A stretch of DNA of 64,000 nt from positions 1 through 64,000 of the forward strand of contig OENT01000810.1 in assembly GCA_900239685.1 (NCBI GenBank), written 5' to 3'. The position numbers were made by a program, and so were the translations under genes. This DNA comes from Rotaria macrura (taxonomy: Eukaryota > Rotifera > Eurotatoria > Philodinida > Philodinidae). Within the stretch, counting starts at the first letter, position 1, and each line of letters opens with the position of its first letter. Of the stretch, positions 12,901-26,522 are shown in pieces. A model generated the notes under the pieces. That model was not told the origin of the DNA, did not search any database, and worked only from the letters and a program-made list of their open reading frames with translations.

Positions 12901-13299
12901 TATAATGTCGCCAAGATATTATCCCCATGTATCAATATCCTACCTAGTACTCGTTGAGAAACTTTCTTGAGGTATTTTCCAATTAGTCACAGATGTATCA
13001 GTCGAGTCGGTTTGAATATCTCGAATAATTTTGTATTTATTCGATGGTGAAATTTCAACAATCTCAATAGCAGGTACTGTACTAGATGATTTGATTCTGG
13101 TTAATTTAGTATTATTTGTACGATCATTTTCAATAACATGGATACGGTCGGGTACATGGGATGCAGTTGGAGATGGTTCAGTTATGATTATTTTAATGTC
13201 ATTAGTATTGGATGGAATTTCAATTTGAGGTGCGTTAGAAGATGGTAAATAGAATCGTTTTGGTTCTATCGTATAAGTCTCAATTGGCATCTTCGGCAT
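9969..13299 (-). CDS. Kinesin motor protein, KIF12-like
   Basis: An ATP-driven microtubule motor of 673 residues in 16 exons: 13299-12944, 12750-12685, 12618-12534, 12469-12348, 12285-12204, 12144-11995, 11941-11806, 11742-11584, 11300-11217, 11149-11031, 10976-10730, 10654-10609, 10553-10391, 10331-10270, 10208-10075 and 9979-9969. All junctions keep frame with GT-AG introns, nearly all short. After a ~130-residue Ser/Thr-rich N-terminus comes the motor: RVRVIVRIRPL, P-loop [10 protein letters not shown] (about 219-228), switch I NDMSSRSH (about 345-352), switch II DLAGSE (about 383-388), then [14 protein letters not shown] short coiled coil (about 500-525) and a basic tail follow. [23 protein letters not shown] and ITLMIACVSPS favour the KIF12 group, and length is close to vertebrate KIF12. 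The last coding exon is only 11 nt and ends ARR-stop. Subfamily is moderately sure; kinesin is certain. Confidence 0.88.
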
Positions 13300-14060
13300 C
13301 TAACTTTTTTTATTTCTCTTACTGGAAATGATTCCGAATGGAAGAAAAGAAATATTAGTCAGTACTATTTTTTTTCTCCGACACGAGCTAAAACGTACAT
13401 TGTTACGATAGTAGTTCACTTTTTCTCTTTATTTTTATTTGTGCATTATTCTTGATAGTAATTGATCAATCGTGATCAGTTCAATCGTATGTTAATGTGA
13501 GAAAAAAAATATTCTCGATCTAATGCATTTTTATGAAAACAAATCTTCAAAATTTTCACAAATAATGATGATGATGATGATGTCAACAAGAGGAATTTTT
13601 TCTTCTAATAGCTTTCGACAATAAAAAAAATGAGCAATTTCCTTGGCAACAGTTTTCCTTGGTGGTGATTAGCAAACACAACTTATATTGAGCTACTTAT
13701 AGAAATTTAAAAAAAGAAGCGGTATAATTTAATGTTAAGTTACGTCGACAGAAAACTATTAATAGGAAAATTTTGAAGTACCCTGCAGCAATTAGCTGAA
13801 AATTTAGTCATAACAGTAAATCAACGTTTTCTCTTCAATTCATACTTTGCCGATCAATAAGTAAATGATAGACCGAACAGAAAAGAACACAAAAGTTTTT
13901 TAAAACGACGCAAAAAATTTTGAATCGAATGATAGATGAAGAAACAAAATAACACAAAACGTAAAAGAAAAAGGATATCAATTTAAATTTATGCATAAAA
14001 GTCGTACTTCATTTGTTTAACTAAGAAAAATAGTAACGATTGACTTATTTGTATACTTAC

Positions 14061-14287
14061 GTTCTTTGTCTCGGCGCAGAATTAGTCGGAACACGTTCAT
14101 CGTAATACTCTGCAGTGGTAGGTTGTTCTTGTCGTTGAGATTGCTTTGTCTCAGGTACATAGTCATAGCCTCCATCTGGTCTTGATTTTGGATAATAGGG
14201 ATAATAGACATATTCATCATATTCATCATTTTCTGTTGCTGGTCGTTGCACTTGGCGAGCAGGAGCTCGTTTCGATGAAGTCGTCAT
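14061..14287 (-). CDS. Possible first exon of a small Tyr/Arg-rich protein (unrecognised)
   Basis: From an ATG at 14287 an open frame gives 75 residues rich in Tyr, Gln, Arg and Pro (MTTSSKRAPARQVQRP, then DEYDEYVYYPYYPKSRP). It runs into an excellent donor, GTAAGT, at 14060. I could not place the next exon with confidence. Joining to an acceptor just before the kinesin ATG would be out of frame with the kinesin, and an acceptor near 13330 would end the protein after a few residues (KRNKKS). It may be a small separate gene or a 5' exon whose partner I missed. No family recognised. Confidence 0.35.
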
Positions 14288-14722
14288 TTTACTTTCTATG
14301 TACACTTCTAATTTTATTCAATCATTATGTGTTTGTGTGTGTGTCTCTCTCGTTTTTTTCCTTTGCTGCCATAACGAAGATATGTTTGTACATGATCCTT
14401 CACGAGCGACAAATTCAAACAACATTTTTTTTTCTTCATTTTTCGTCTTTTTTTCGTGTGTATGAAGTTCATAGAACAAAAGCAAGTCGACAAAAAAGAA
14501 AACGAAAAGAACGAGCAATAGAAAGATGATGAAGAAATAATAAATAACAGTATTCGAATTCTTTACGTAAAAGAAAAAGAAACCTTCGTTGCAAGAAAAT
14601 TATTGTCAACATGAAAGACGACATTATTTTTCACGAATAAACATTGTCGATTAAGGTGAATGAAGTCTGATATAAGAAAACAATGTAATGAATATATGTA
14701 TATATATATATGAAATAAAAGG

Positions 14723-14729
14723 AAAAAAA
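14723..14729 (-). terminator. Pol III terminator of tRNA-Pro
   Basis: Seven consecutive T residues on the transcribed sense strand, about 10 nt after the tRNA 3' end. Confidence 0.8.
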
Positions 14730-14739
14730 GGAAGCAACC

Positions 14740-14811
14740 GGGCTTGGCCGGGGATTGAACCCGGGACCTCTCGCACCCTAAGCGAGAATCATACCACTAG
14801 ACCACCAAGCC
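14740..14811 (-). tRNA. tRNA-Pro (AGG anticodon)
   Basis: 72 nt. The acceptor stem GGCTTGG pairs perfectly with CCAAGCC and is followed by C as discriminator, usual for eukaryotic tRNA-Pro. The anticodon stem pairs TCTCGC with GCGAGA around loop TTAGGGT, placing anticodon AGG at 14777-14779 on the plus strand. The T arm reads GGTTCAATCC. No intron. A run of seven T (14723-14729 on the complement) just downstream is a Pol III terminator. The A box (TGGTCTAGTGG) and B box are intact, so it should be functional. Confidence 0.95.
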
Positions 14812-15233
14812 ATGCTCCTCCTTTGAGTGATATCGTTCAATATCATATTAGAAATAAACACGATGCGAGAAAGATTTTTCGTTTGTACTTAGAAAAAACA
14901 ATTGATAACTTAATAAATGTAGAAAACAGCATGTTCTTTCAACACTTATCATTTCGAATCTTCTAGGTCTTCGCACGAAAAAGAAATATTTGAGAAATTG
15001 TGTTTTTCGGTCTTCTATGATCAGGTTTTTTCTTTTAATCAAATCTCTATTTTCATGTATGCATTCATAGAAATGAACGAACAGTTCATTAAAACACAAT
15101 CAATGTGGGACGATTCAACATGTCAATAAATCAATAAATAGACAAAGAACAATGAAAAGAACAGAGAACATTTATTGAGAATATATCAGCATTTATAATG
15201 CTATTCTAATATCTATCATTCATAATTTAGCTG

Positions 15234-17857
15234 TTATCCAGAATCGGGAATTGAATTCAATTTACGTCGAAGAGTTACATTCGATAATAATGTAGATGTG
15301 AGTGTTTTCGTTGACGAAATTTGTGTGTCTTTCGTTGTTATTTTAACTTGACTTTTTCTATCACGTAGCCATGTGCGTACACTGAATTTTTTCATTAATA
15401 TCGATGATGATAAACGTTGATTTGTCATGTATATTTTAGAATTCGATAGTAGTTTATACTTTAAACGAAATTGTAAAGGAGATAGTTTTTCTAATTGATT
15501 TGTAATACATTCAAATAAATCATTATTCATGTTAACAAGTACAAATGCTGATGAGTCATAGTATGTATTCAATAAAGTACGATTTGAAATAAAATATGCT
15601 AACCATGATGCAAGTTCATGAATACTAAAATAAGTAAATAGGTAAAAGAGAAGCAAAAAGAAAAGAAAATGGATTTCTGTTTTCTACTTGAGTAAATGAT
15701 AAATAAACGAATGAAATTTTTCAATCCAATCCGTAGTAGATGACACATCGGCGTGTGCTTTTATGATAGCTTCATTGAATCGACTGATAGTTGGTGTGGT
15801 TAATTCAACTAGACGCCATAAATTGATTTTTTTTGAAAATAACGAACCAGAATATGTTCGTAAACCATCGTTAAGTATTTCACGTAATAATGGACATAGA
15901 TCTTGACGAAGTGTTCGATCTAATTCATAATTTGTTTGATTATTTAAATAATGAGACTGAAAAGACGACAACAAGGATAGATAAATTACAAAAAATCAAA
16001 GGACACATCATTGATTCCATCTACCTGTGGTTCATTACATTTTATTTCTAATATATGAAGAATTGTATTGGCGAATGCATCAATTAGATATTTATCATGA
16101 GGATTTTTCAATGGACAGGATTTGATCGATGATTCGCATTCATTCTCAATAAAATTAATTAATTGATCATCATTCTTATCATCATCCGATAGATTAAATT
16201 CATTTGGTGGACTATCTATTAAACATTCTTGTGGTATTAATTCACAATAATCTTGAAAATGAAAAAAAATAAATAAATAAAACCTAGAAAATCGAAGAAT
16301 AGTTATTATGGAGTTCTATTCAATACCTTGTTGTGGATATTTGGAACTAATTGATGATGTAATCAATCGTCGAACGATTTCATCGCAAAAACTAACATTT
16401 TTCTTTGTTCGAAGATCATGTTCAGACAAAGTACACGTTTTATTTTTTGTACAAAATTTTAATAAAACATTTTGTTCATGCGATGATGTCATTGGTACTG
16501 AAGAACGTCTAGTTTTTAATACATCATTATCAGTGTGAATAGAACGATCAGTTAATGTAGTTATATCTTCAACAACATGAACATTACGTGTCGATGGTGA
16601 ATCATTTAATTGTTCAGTTTTAGTTCGTTTTAAACAAGATTTAAGAGGATAAGGAGATAAATATGTTTGAATCTGTTGTACTTGATTTGTGGAACTATTA
16701 CTAAAATAACCACTACTCGATATACTTGAACATGTCGATGACAATGTTTCCATTTCATCTGAAGGTGTTCTATTTGGACAAGTTTTTTTATGATGAATAC
16801 GTTTAATATCTTTACGTTTATGGAATTTTTTCATTGTTGACAATGATGGATGAAATGTCATAATAGTTTGATTCGGAACTTTAATACTAAAATAGAATAT
16901 AGTACATGTGGCCTTTTTTGTTAATGATAACGGTTCCGATAATGTGCTTTTCATTGTTGTATGCGAATTTTTTGTATGGTTTGTTGGTGCTGATAATGAT
17001 GTTGGATTTTCTTTTGCATAATACGTAAGAAAATCAAGATTTGGCAATGACCGATGCGATATGCACGATGAATGACTAGGATGATTATTGAATCGATCAT
17101 TTCTATTATCTTTTTGAGAAATAATAATCGATGTTTGAAGACATTGATCAACGCTATTTTTCGATTGTTGTTTAACTAGTTTATGTTTTGATGTTAACGT
17201 TGGACATTCTTGTTTAAGTGAATTTGAATGTAAGGATGTTGAAGACGATGATGATAATGATGATGTTAATGAATTACATAAACTTTTATCACTAAAATTT
17301 TCATATAGACCACATGGATGTTGATGTGATTTACTATGTTGAAATCGACGATATAATTTCAATGGTGTCGTTGAATAATGATCAATAGTATTCGATGCAT
17401 CTCTTGACGATGACAAACTATGATGAATTGATTTAGTTTTTATTTCATGCCATGATGTTCGTCGTCGATCTAATAATGATGTTGTATCATTGACATTAAA
17501 ATCTATTGACCATTGAGAAGTATTTTTATCTTGGCTATTAGTATTCTGTTGTTGATGTTCAAATGCCAGATGATGATAATTATGATTTTCATAGAAATCC
17601 CAATGAAAACCTTCATATTGACTATGATGAAATGAAGATAAAAGTTTTTCACAATTACTTCCATACGATGAAAATATTGATCGATGACCACTAAGCCAAA
17701 GACCATTATCATCATCATCATCATCTTGATTATCAATAGATGATTCATAGTCAACTGATAATTTGTGTTCCATTGATAAATCAACAATATTTAAATGTTT
17801 ATCAATCGAATCAAGTAATTGAGAAACTAATGTTGTTGAATGATTATCATTGAACAT
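15234..17857 (-). CDS. RUN-domain protein, possibly RUSC/UNC-14-like
   Basis: 805 residues in four exons: 17857-16327, 16251-16025, 15956-15688 and 15624-15234, all joined in frame. The first ~520 residues are low-complexity, rich in Ser, His, Asn and Gln, with an acidic Asp run near residue 45 and a segment RTKKNVSFCDEIVRRLI. The C-terminal part (about 560-715) is helical and fits a RUN domain: LRQDLCPLLREILNDGLRTY, then NLWRLVELTTP, FHSFIYHLL and LASWLAYF. RUN domains bind small GTPases or motor-linked partners in vesicle transport. The pattern recalls RUSC1/2 and nematode UNC-14, but I see no SH3 domain at the end. The chosen ATG at 17857 follows a good acceptor, so a leader intron is likely; an in-frame ATG at 17905 would add a hydrophobic stretch. 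AATAAA lies about 60 nt after the stop. Confidence 0.7.
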
Positions 17858-20340
17858 AAAATCAACTATGATAAAAAGAAAAATACAAACTATGACATAA
17901 TTCAATTTATGTTTTTGTATTCACATTTTCAAATTGATACTAATCTATATAAATCGTATTGCAAACAAAAGAAAGAAATGAAAAATAATACGAGAATTTA
18001 CTGTAAATGTTTGGTTAATCGAGTAAGAAAAGACTTGACTTGTTATTTTTAGTTCTTGTCAATAAGAATAAATGTAAAGATCGAGCAAATAAGTGATGAT
18101 AGAGAAAGCAAAGATGGATATACAAGGCTTTTCATTCTGACATTGAGTCTTCTTTCGATGACGAATAACGATGGAAGATGAGAAAGGCAAACCGAAAGAT
18201 GATGAGAATTAATGATGAGCCTGCAGATGTTTTCTCAAATGGTTATTTTGACACATGTAAACCTTGAAATGCTTCACTACACACATAGAATAAAAGGGAG
18301 GGAATTAAAGAATGAGAAAGATAGATATACTTAAAGAGAGAAGAAAAAAAACATGCTTTTCCTATTTATCTAGTTATATACACTTTGCTAATCATATAAA
18401 CACTTGATTGCTTTCGTAGAAATACAAGACTAAATACTTTAAGTAAAATAATCAATCATGAACAATACCTTCATTGCAACTTCGATCGTGTGCTCAATAC
18501 ATTACTCAAACGTTGTTCTTCTCGTTCTTTTTTTATACTTTTACTCGTGTCACCAACATTAACTATTACTATTAAACGTATATTTTCGCATGAAAGATAA
18601 ATCATATTCATATATATGATTTACATTTGTTTATAATATCTTACCCGAAGGACAAAAGGCAAAGAGTTCCCATATGTACATATGTATACATATAGATGAA
18701 CGATCTTCAACATGTTTCTTTTCAAATATTTATATATATATATATCTTACTGTCTTCTATATAACTAGATATTAGATGTACGTACGTGCGTACATTTTAT
18801 CATCAAGCAACATTCTTTCTAGAAAAGTTATCTGATCGAGAAGAAAAACTTCACTACTATTTATATGAACTTTCTTACTCTAATTGATTTATCTCGGTAA
18901 GTGCGGAAGATCACAGCTGTTAATCTAACGACAATGTATATATATATATATATATATATTGAGTTCATATCCGTCTATTATAATTAATAGAGAAGCAAGC
19001 TAGATAGCTAGTACAACAGTCGCCACCTGGTACTGTCTGATTACACAATTGAGTACATTTGTTAAATAGAAGAAGAAAGAACTTACTGATTGTCGTCTAT
19101 TAATCTATATGAATGACATGAAACTATAGTTTATATCATTTGAGGTCACACATAGAAAAAAAAATTGACATGATGAATTGCTTCTTTATGGGTGTGTATA
19201 TATTCTTGACAATGCATGGGGTTCTTTTTTATTTCGACTAGGATGAGAAATTTAGATTGTGCACGTTATTCTAAGTATATACAAAAGAAAAAGAAACAGT
19301 AATAGAAGGGGAAAAGAAAAGGGAAAATGAGAAAGCGAAGAAAAATCGACATTAGACACTAGTAACACATCATCCGTACTTTAGCCGCTTGATTCAATCA
19401 AGGGACAATCTATTATTTGTTCTCTTTCTTTTCTTCTCTCACTTCGTACGGCCAATAAATAATAGGTTTATCTTAACCCATTCTTTCTTTTCTTTCATTA
19501 CGATAAATTTAGATCGGATGTCCGGCAACACATTCTTGCACTTTGGTATGAGTCCTTTTGTAACTCATCTGTCAGTAATGAGACTGAGAATAACTGAGAA
19601 TTATTGTTGTTCAATCATCATTCTCGTCGCTCAAATCTCTTATTTCGTAAGAAAAGAACAAATATGCATTCATCTTCTCGTCTGTCTAGAATAAACAATC
19701 AGGAAATCGAGTCCATTAATCGCTAGTATTTCTCCAACAACCAATATATCACTTGTTATGTATCATAGAAAATGGACACATGTGTTAATTCTAAGAAGCA
19801 GAAGTAGAAGAAGAAGAAGCGAAAAAAAAACCTCGAGAAGAGCCAGATGATAATAATCTTACTCGAATGATTTTCAAGATATTCTGTTAACATGCGTATG
19901 AATGTCAAATGAAGTACAATATTATGTTTCGATCGTGTTCTTTTATCCATCAGTTGCAAGGCTCTTCTATTCAGAACTTGACCTCATTTTGTTTTCATTC
20001 ACCCACTGTGTTAATAAATCAGTAGCAACAGTAAAAAAAAAAGTAGATTTTAATACGCAATGATATGGCGTGAACATATACATACATGGTTACATGAATG
20101 AATATATATATATATATATATATATTCAAAGAAATATACACATTATACGAAATGAATACGTATTCATTTTCTGTTTATTATGAATATAAACAATCCGATT
20201 TTCAAACAATATCGACATTTACGAAACATTGATTCAATTAATTATTTTTCACAATAAAAACACACACTACAACCATCATGATCATCATTATGATTCTTAT
20301 TGTCAGATCATCATGAACAAATGTACAAAAATCAGAGATG
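17858..20340. other. Intergenic region with TA microsatellites
   Basis: No supportable exon. It contains TA dinucleotide runs at about 18936-18959 and 20102-20125 plus shorter ones near 18733 and 18784 (an ACGTACGTGCGTAC palindromic stretch). Open frames here are short and composition-driven. Confidence 0.5.
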
Positions 20341-20700
20341 TTATGGGATAACAGCTGCGTTAGTTTTACCATCATTCAAATTATATTTTGCACGCATCTG
20401 ATCGCGTATGGCTTGACGTTCAGTTTCAGCTTGATCAAACTGACGTTGTCTCTCAGCCATCTGTTGTCCGTGTGCTTCTTCTTCTCGTGCATATGCTTTT
20501 CGTCGTGATAATTTGGCACATTGTTCACACTGTCGACATAGGCAACAAATCTTAATACATAAAAAATATAATCACGATTGAGTATAGTAAAATCAAAATC
20601 ATTCGAGTCGTTTGCTTACCACGATTATTAGTATAATAACAACGACAACTACGGCAATAACAATTATTGCAATGAGAGCATCTGAACTCAGTGTAACCAT
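20341..20700 (-). CDS. Small single-pass membrane protein with Cys cluster and charged tail (unrecognised)
   Basis: 96 residues in two exons, 20700-20620 and 20550-20341, joined in frame at GTG|GTAAGC and AAG|ATT. The N-terminus is short and polar, then comes one very hydrophobic Ile/Val-rich helix (about 9-28), then five cysteines at 29, 30, 32, 35 and 38, which look like palmitoylation or metal-binding positions. The rest is a highly charged helix (REEEAHGQQMAERQRQFDQA) ending near the membrane-distal C-terminus AAVIP. No signal peptide is seen, so a type III topology with a cytoplasmic helical tail is likely (inference). Both exons are too short to stand out as ORFs, yet splice sites, codon periodicity and start are coherent. 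Family not recognised. Confidence 0.7.
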
Positions 20701-23599
20701 TTTATATAATTATAGAACTAGCTTATCTATAATCTAATATTATTTATTCAACAACAATTTCCGAGAATATTATCAAAATAGAAGCTATACGTTGACAAAC
20801 TCTGATTGCGTTAATAATTCATACTTGGTAGATAAATTAGAGAACACATAGTTCAAGAGTTTTTTGCTTTTTTCAGTTAGAATACCTCTCTCGTCTTCAT
20901 AATATCACTGTTTCGAGTACAACAAAAATTTCACAGTTCATTCTAAATGCGACAAACAACTGAAGTCTGAAGAAGAAAAAAAATTTCTCAACGTTTGTTT
21001 TTACTTACTCATACCATATGCCTACCTAACAACAGAATTTTCAACCAAAGGCATTTCTTTTTTCACTTCCAATTTTCTGCTCTTTTTTTTTTTCTTGTTC
21101 TTTAAAAAAGAGAAAACAGATGCACTCTCGTTTCTATTATAATGGAAATATTTTTCATCACTACAACAATGATTCATCAATGAATTTCTACTCAATTTGA
21201 ATAGAAAAAAAAATTGTCAAAAACTCATGCTCATATGTTGCACATTATTTTCATCGATGAATCAAAAATGACATTGTTTGTCACCGGGTTATGATATACG
21301 TTTTTCAACGAAAAATTAGTTTGAATTACAAATGCAATATTGATATTAAGAAAAGAAACAATCATATGCACTTCCTTTCTGTCAATATAGGTAGCAGAGA
21401 AAAAAATGAAACACGTCTTCTTTTTATTGAAGATTTTTGATTTTTTGATAGAACAGTTTTTTAAATTGTTGATAATGTAATTGGAAGTAAAAGTCTCCAT
21501 TAACTTGTCACATGATAATGTATATATATATCACATTATCATAGACATCCTTGTAGAGGAATTATAAATGAAGAGTTTTTTCTTTTTATAAAACATTCTG
21601 ATGGTATCTTATAATTAATAATGATCATCGTTTTCCAATTGAAAACAAGGATAATTTGTCTAGACAATAAGGCATACTTATACTTATTTTTTTAAATAGA
21701 TAAAGAATTCATCGTCGTTAAATGAAATTCTTCGATGTCATTGACGATATGATTACAAAAAAAAAAGAAACAATCAAGTAGATTGTAAACAAATATTATA
21801 ATTGATGATTGTTTCATTCAGTATTTATATTTATAATGCAAGGATAAATTATGTCATGGAATCAAATCTTTGAAAAATTTTCATGAATAGTTATATTCAA
21901 CATTGAGTTTAACTCAAGTAGTTCAAATTATTTTGACAAGTGTCGTTGGAACAGAGCGCATATTTTGTCTTAAAATAATTCGATGATTGATTGTAAATCT
22001 AATTCATTGAATAATAGAATTCCGAAGAAAATAATCAATCGACATATGTCTTATTTCAATGTGTGTTAAAAACTAAAAAAAAAGTTTTTCTTTCGTATAA
22101 TTTGAAATGTTCGACAACCGATTATATCTACAGCATTACGCATCGGTAATTAGATTGTTTATTTTTGTCTTCAATGATCTCTTTGTATGGTGACATAAAG
22201 CATAATGTTTTTCTAACGAAGTCGACATGGTATCAGCTGTTGATGATTCTCTCAGCTAATTTCTCTAGTAATTGCACATCCATACTGTTTTTCCGAGGAG
22301 GTTTTAGTTTTTTTTCTTCTTTCTACAGTATGTGCAAACTCATGTCTCTAAGATAATTCGTTCCGTCTTCATTATTCTGTTTAGGCATCATGTTCTTTTT
22401 TTTTTAGTTCTATTTGTTTATCTGATTAAATAGGCCTGATGTTTTGACGACGAATAAAGAATGTCATATTCTTGACATTGGTTCGTTACGTTTTGTTTTT
22501 TCTTCATAATGACAATCAAACACTTCGATGCGATTATAGCTGCTGGTAATTCAGAGATTTTGTTGTAACCGATACAATTAATATTGATTATTTTGAAAAA
22601 TAAAATGAATAATGCTGATAGATTTTACTGTCAAATCTCTCAAAAAGGATATTGTTCCTAGACTTCAATAGACTAAAGCTAATCGTAGGTCGGACAAGAT
22701 ATTTTCTTAAATAAACTTATTATTTATTTCCGTTTGCGGATGAAAGAATTATTTCTATATAAGAGAAAGTAATTTACTGGAAGAATTTCTGTTACAACGC
22801 TTTAAACATATTTTCAATTTGTCGAATGCACGCTCAACAACAATAGTTAAACTGTGATTTTCTTTTAATGACATTTTGTGAAAGAAACACAACATGCCGA
22901 CATTCTTTCACTGAAATGTAGTCTTTTGGAACGATGGATAATGTTCGGTCAATGTAGAAAATGATGACCGCGCGGCAATATTGTAAGTCACTACTCGATA
23001 TGATTTATATCGATGATTTCAATTTTCCAATGAAATTTTCTCTTCTCTTATATGTTGAATAGTATAGGATATGTTAGGAATGATCTAAATAACTTTTCTT
23101 TGCTGATTGTTTTGGTTTTTTTTTCCGTATTTTCTTCTAAAAAACGAGTCATATGGAGTTTTATTTGTTTATACAATTGCATCAATGCACTTCTCTTGTC
23201 TCTGGTTTCTTTCTTGTCAATCGATTATCGATCATGTGTTTTCCATCGATTTATTTGACATCTTTAGGTTTGCAGTAGAATTTTCGCTAATGCACATAAT
23301 TATCTGCTGTCATGTCATGAGTATCTACACGTGACTATCATTTAGTTTTGCTCGTCGATTTTGATGACGTTTATAAAACAGTGAGAAATACGAAGATTAC
23401 AGCATCATTTTTATCACATTCATCGGTTTTGTCATCCTATTTTAATAGTTGTCTGTTCAAATTATCAATAACATTCACTAAGATAGTATCCTATAATAAA
23501 TTTCAACGTATAAAAGTTTGCTCTGAATTCTCGCATAGCTCTTCAGTGATTGATGAAAATCAATATGAAAAGTAAAACTCCATCATATAAATATTCCTT
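20701..23599. other. Intergenic, no gene seen
   Basis: AT-rich with many poly-A/T runs. No exon with both good coding character and splice signals was found on either strand. Confidence 0.45.
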
Positions 23600-24170
23600 T
23601 TTTGTGTACTCAAAAAGTGAGTACACTACTAAAATCGGTCAGTGTGTCCGGCCGTCCGTCCGTTTATTCGATAACTCTTCACAATTACATTCGATTGAGT
23701 TGAAATTTTGTGCACAGAATTGTCTCATCAATATCTAGGTCAAGTTCGAAGATGAGAAGGATCCGTCGAGAAATGGCTGAGTTATCGAAAAAATTGTCAT
23801 TTTTCACCAAGCAATCCCTGAGGTGGGGTACAGGGATTTTTTCAAAAAAAACTTTTTTCTCAGAATTATCCACAACGTATATAAATCGACTCAGTTTTTA
23901 ACGCTGATTCCGAATCTGATATTAGTTTTGAACCAAATCGAGCTTTCTAACAAAATATTGGCTGCAAAAAGGTCTCAAAATGCACAAAAACTGCTTCTAG
24001 AAACGAAATTACCTAGATATGTCTGAGATGATCAGTAGTTTTGGAGTTTCCCAAAAAGGTTTACCAAGATACTTCATCCATGCACACATTCTAGGATGAC
24101 TGATTTGTCTCATTCACTTTTTGAAGTACACATAACTCTCGGACATAAGTCCGAAGTTTCCGCATTTATT
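23600..24170 (+). repeat. Dispersed repeat, copy 1 of 3 (intergenic)
   Basis: About 570 bp. It starts with a perfect hairpin, GTGTACTCA-AAAAG-TGAGTACAC, followed by a conserved TCCGTCCGTCCG-type stretch. It ends with ACTTTTTGAAGTACAC, an imperfect inverted copy of the start, then a second hairpin CGGACATAAGTCCG and a tail TTTCCGCATTTATT. Copies 2 and 3 match it along the whole length, with scattered substitutions and small indels. Short ORFs across it are not conserved between copies, so it is probably a non-autonomous element. Class uncertain: inverted ends suggest a DNA transposon, while the 3' hairpin also recalls Helitrons. Confidence 0.8.
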
Positions 24171-26522
24171 TTTTTGTCAATTCGAACTAAATCATTATTT
24201 AAACATGAAATATAAAAGTAACATTTATGAAAATAACAATAATTGCATTATGTTCATTTCCGTCATTTGCAATGATTGCATTCTTCTTACCATCAAATGA
24301 ATAGGATACAAGACTTTGAGATTGTTTATTTGTGAAGATAAAAACAAGATACGTTGAAGTAAATGTTCAATCATAATCTAATGACAGTTTAGAAAAATAT
24401 GTATAGCTCTTCTCAAGGTCATGAAATGTTCTGTTCAATTGGAAAAAGTGTCATGTCTGCTCTCATCATTAGTAAAATTTTCTGACTTGGATAATGGATT
24501 AGCTCACGAGAATAGAATTACCACAAGCTTTCATTTCTACTTCAATAGAACAATCCAAATTGAATGATATACGTGTTTACGTTAAATATTTGCATTACTA
24601 TATTAAGTATTACGAGCAAATATGAACATTCAACAATCGTAGAATAGTCGTTTTTCATCGTTTATTAACGTAATACAAGCTTTAAATAATATCCCATTTT
24701 TATCGACCTGGAAAACATTTCTCTCATTTCTTGCATGCGTATTAATTAAACAATGATTGTCATCTGTTCGGCATCGAATCCATATTTATATGAGTAAAAA
24801 TAACAACATATCTCAATGCATAGGATGAAAATCTCTACGATCGAAATTTAAAAATGAGTGATCATAATGCATAGATCGTCTCCTATGAACTAACAAGAGA
24901 CACAAAAAAAGAATGTGACATTAATTCAAGTGTTTCTAAAAATTGTTCTCATATCTGTATTTATATATTAATCTTGTGAAAATATTATCACATGAAAATT
25001 ATACTAAACTTGTCTAATGTAAAGATAAACATCTGCTGGTTAATAGTTTTATTTATCAATGAAATCAGTACCATGTGTCATGTATATCTGGAAGTATTGG
25101 TTTAGTACAATGACTATATCGAAGATTTCATAGACCAACACAAATAACTAATCGATAACATTGATCATCTGAATACAATTCTGTATTCGAGATTAGAAAA
25201 CAATATGAAATATTCACGACATGTTATGAATGTGGAACGAAAATTCAGCTCAATTAATTGATGATCAATGAAAATCGTGCTATTGTCTTTAAAAGAATTT
25301 TCACAATTTTTTCAACCTTGATAATTTCTTTTTTTGTTTTAACGTTCGAATCTTTATTCCTCACTAGGAGGTAGCTGCAAAATCGTCCCGGTGCCTTCTT
25401 TTATGAAAAAGCAATCTGAAAACTTTGAGCTGAATCTTGCAAAAAAGTGACTTGCATTACAAAAAAAAAATAGCTGTTACCGCAGTGGCCCGAGAGTTCA
25501 AATGTGATACACGGTGTAACTCTATTGTTAATAATTACTTGAAAATTGTTTCCTTTGATTTATCTTGCTAAAAAATAGCTCACAATAATTTATCTTATGC
25601 GTCTAAAACTGCAATAAACAAGAAGTTCGTCTATAATAATGATACTACCATTAACTAACAGTTCTTATCGTATATTGATAATGTCTGCCCTAAACATTTC
25701 AACCCTCTTTTCAGATCGTTTTTCTCAAAATTGGGGTCAGAAATTAGAGAAAATGGTAACGACCGGAACTCAAAACATGTGGTCCAGCACTTTCCTATTC
25801 CTCACATCATTTGGCATACTCCATTTTTCTTTCATAGTGTCGTCAAGGCTATGAAAACATGACATGCAAATAACTAAACACTTTTACTAATGCATCCATG
25901 CAATCCTTATACATACATATAAAACACTTCTGCAAGCCGTAAGTTCTCTGATATGCAAGCATACTTATTCCTCGTATTTATTGAATTATGATAAACAGAT
26001 ACCTTGAAGAAGAAGATAGATCAATCGTGTTTATTCAAAATAGAAAAGAAAGTTTTTCTTTTTTCTATGCTTTTTCTTAATCACCAGGGTGCGTCTAATT
26101 ATATCGACATGTATTGTTTTTATTGTGACTCATGGACATGTTTTCAAAATACAACTCAATAGTTTTACTGTTAGTAAAAATAACTTTTGTCGTGTCGGGA
26201 AAAAACTTCTATTCGACTATACATATCTACGATTGAATAAATAATTCTAAAGAAACTGCTACTACATTTTCATACCTACGGATGAGATTAATGACAAATT
26301 TCATGCAATAATACACGATGATAATTAGTTCTTTATTTATTGAAACACTACTACCATCTATAACAAGTAAATATCCCATTATGATTCGTGATGCATCTCT
26401 AAGTTTATTCTCTTCTTTTTGTTTGTTAAATAAAACAACAATAATATTAAAAAAAAAAAAAGAAAACAATATACACAAACATTGTATAATATTGCATTTC
26501 ATTTCTATGATGAGTTAAATTC
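24171..26522. other. Intergenic, no gene seen
   Basis: No convincing exon. A short segment around 25490-25520 has a weak tRNA B-box-like string, too little to call a SINE. Confidence 0.4.

Noticed and set aside
14061-14287. Tyr-rich exon as the N-terminus of the kinesin
   Set aside because: The donor phase does not match the acceptor before the kinesin ATG, and joining them shifts the frame into an early stop.
23550-24026. Open frames inside the dispersed repeat as protein-coding genes
   Set aside because: Frames are not conserved among the three copies; only the nucleotide sequence is.
25485-25525. tRNA-derived SINE (B-box-like GAGTTCAAATG)
   Set aside because: No A box at the right distance, no poly-A tail and no second copy in the window.
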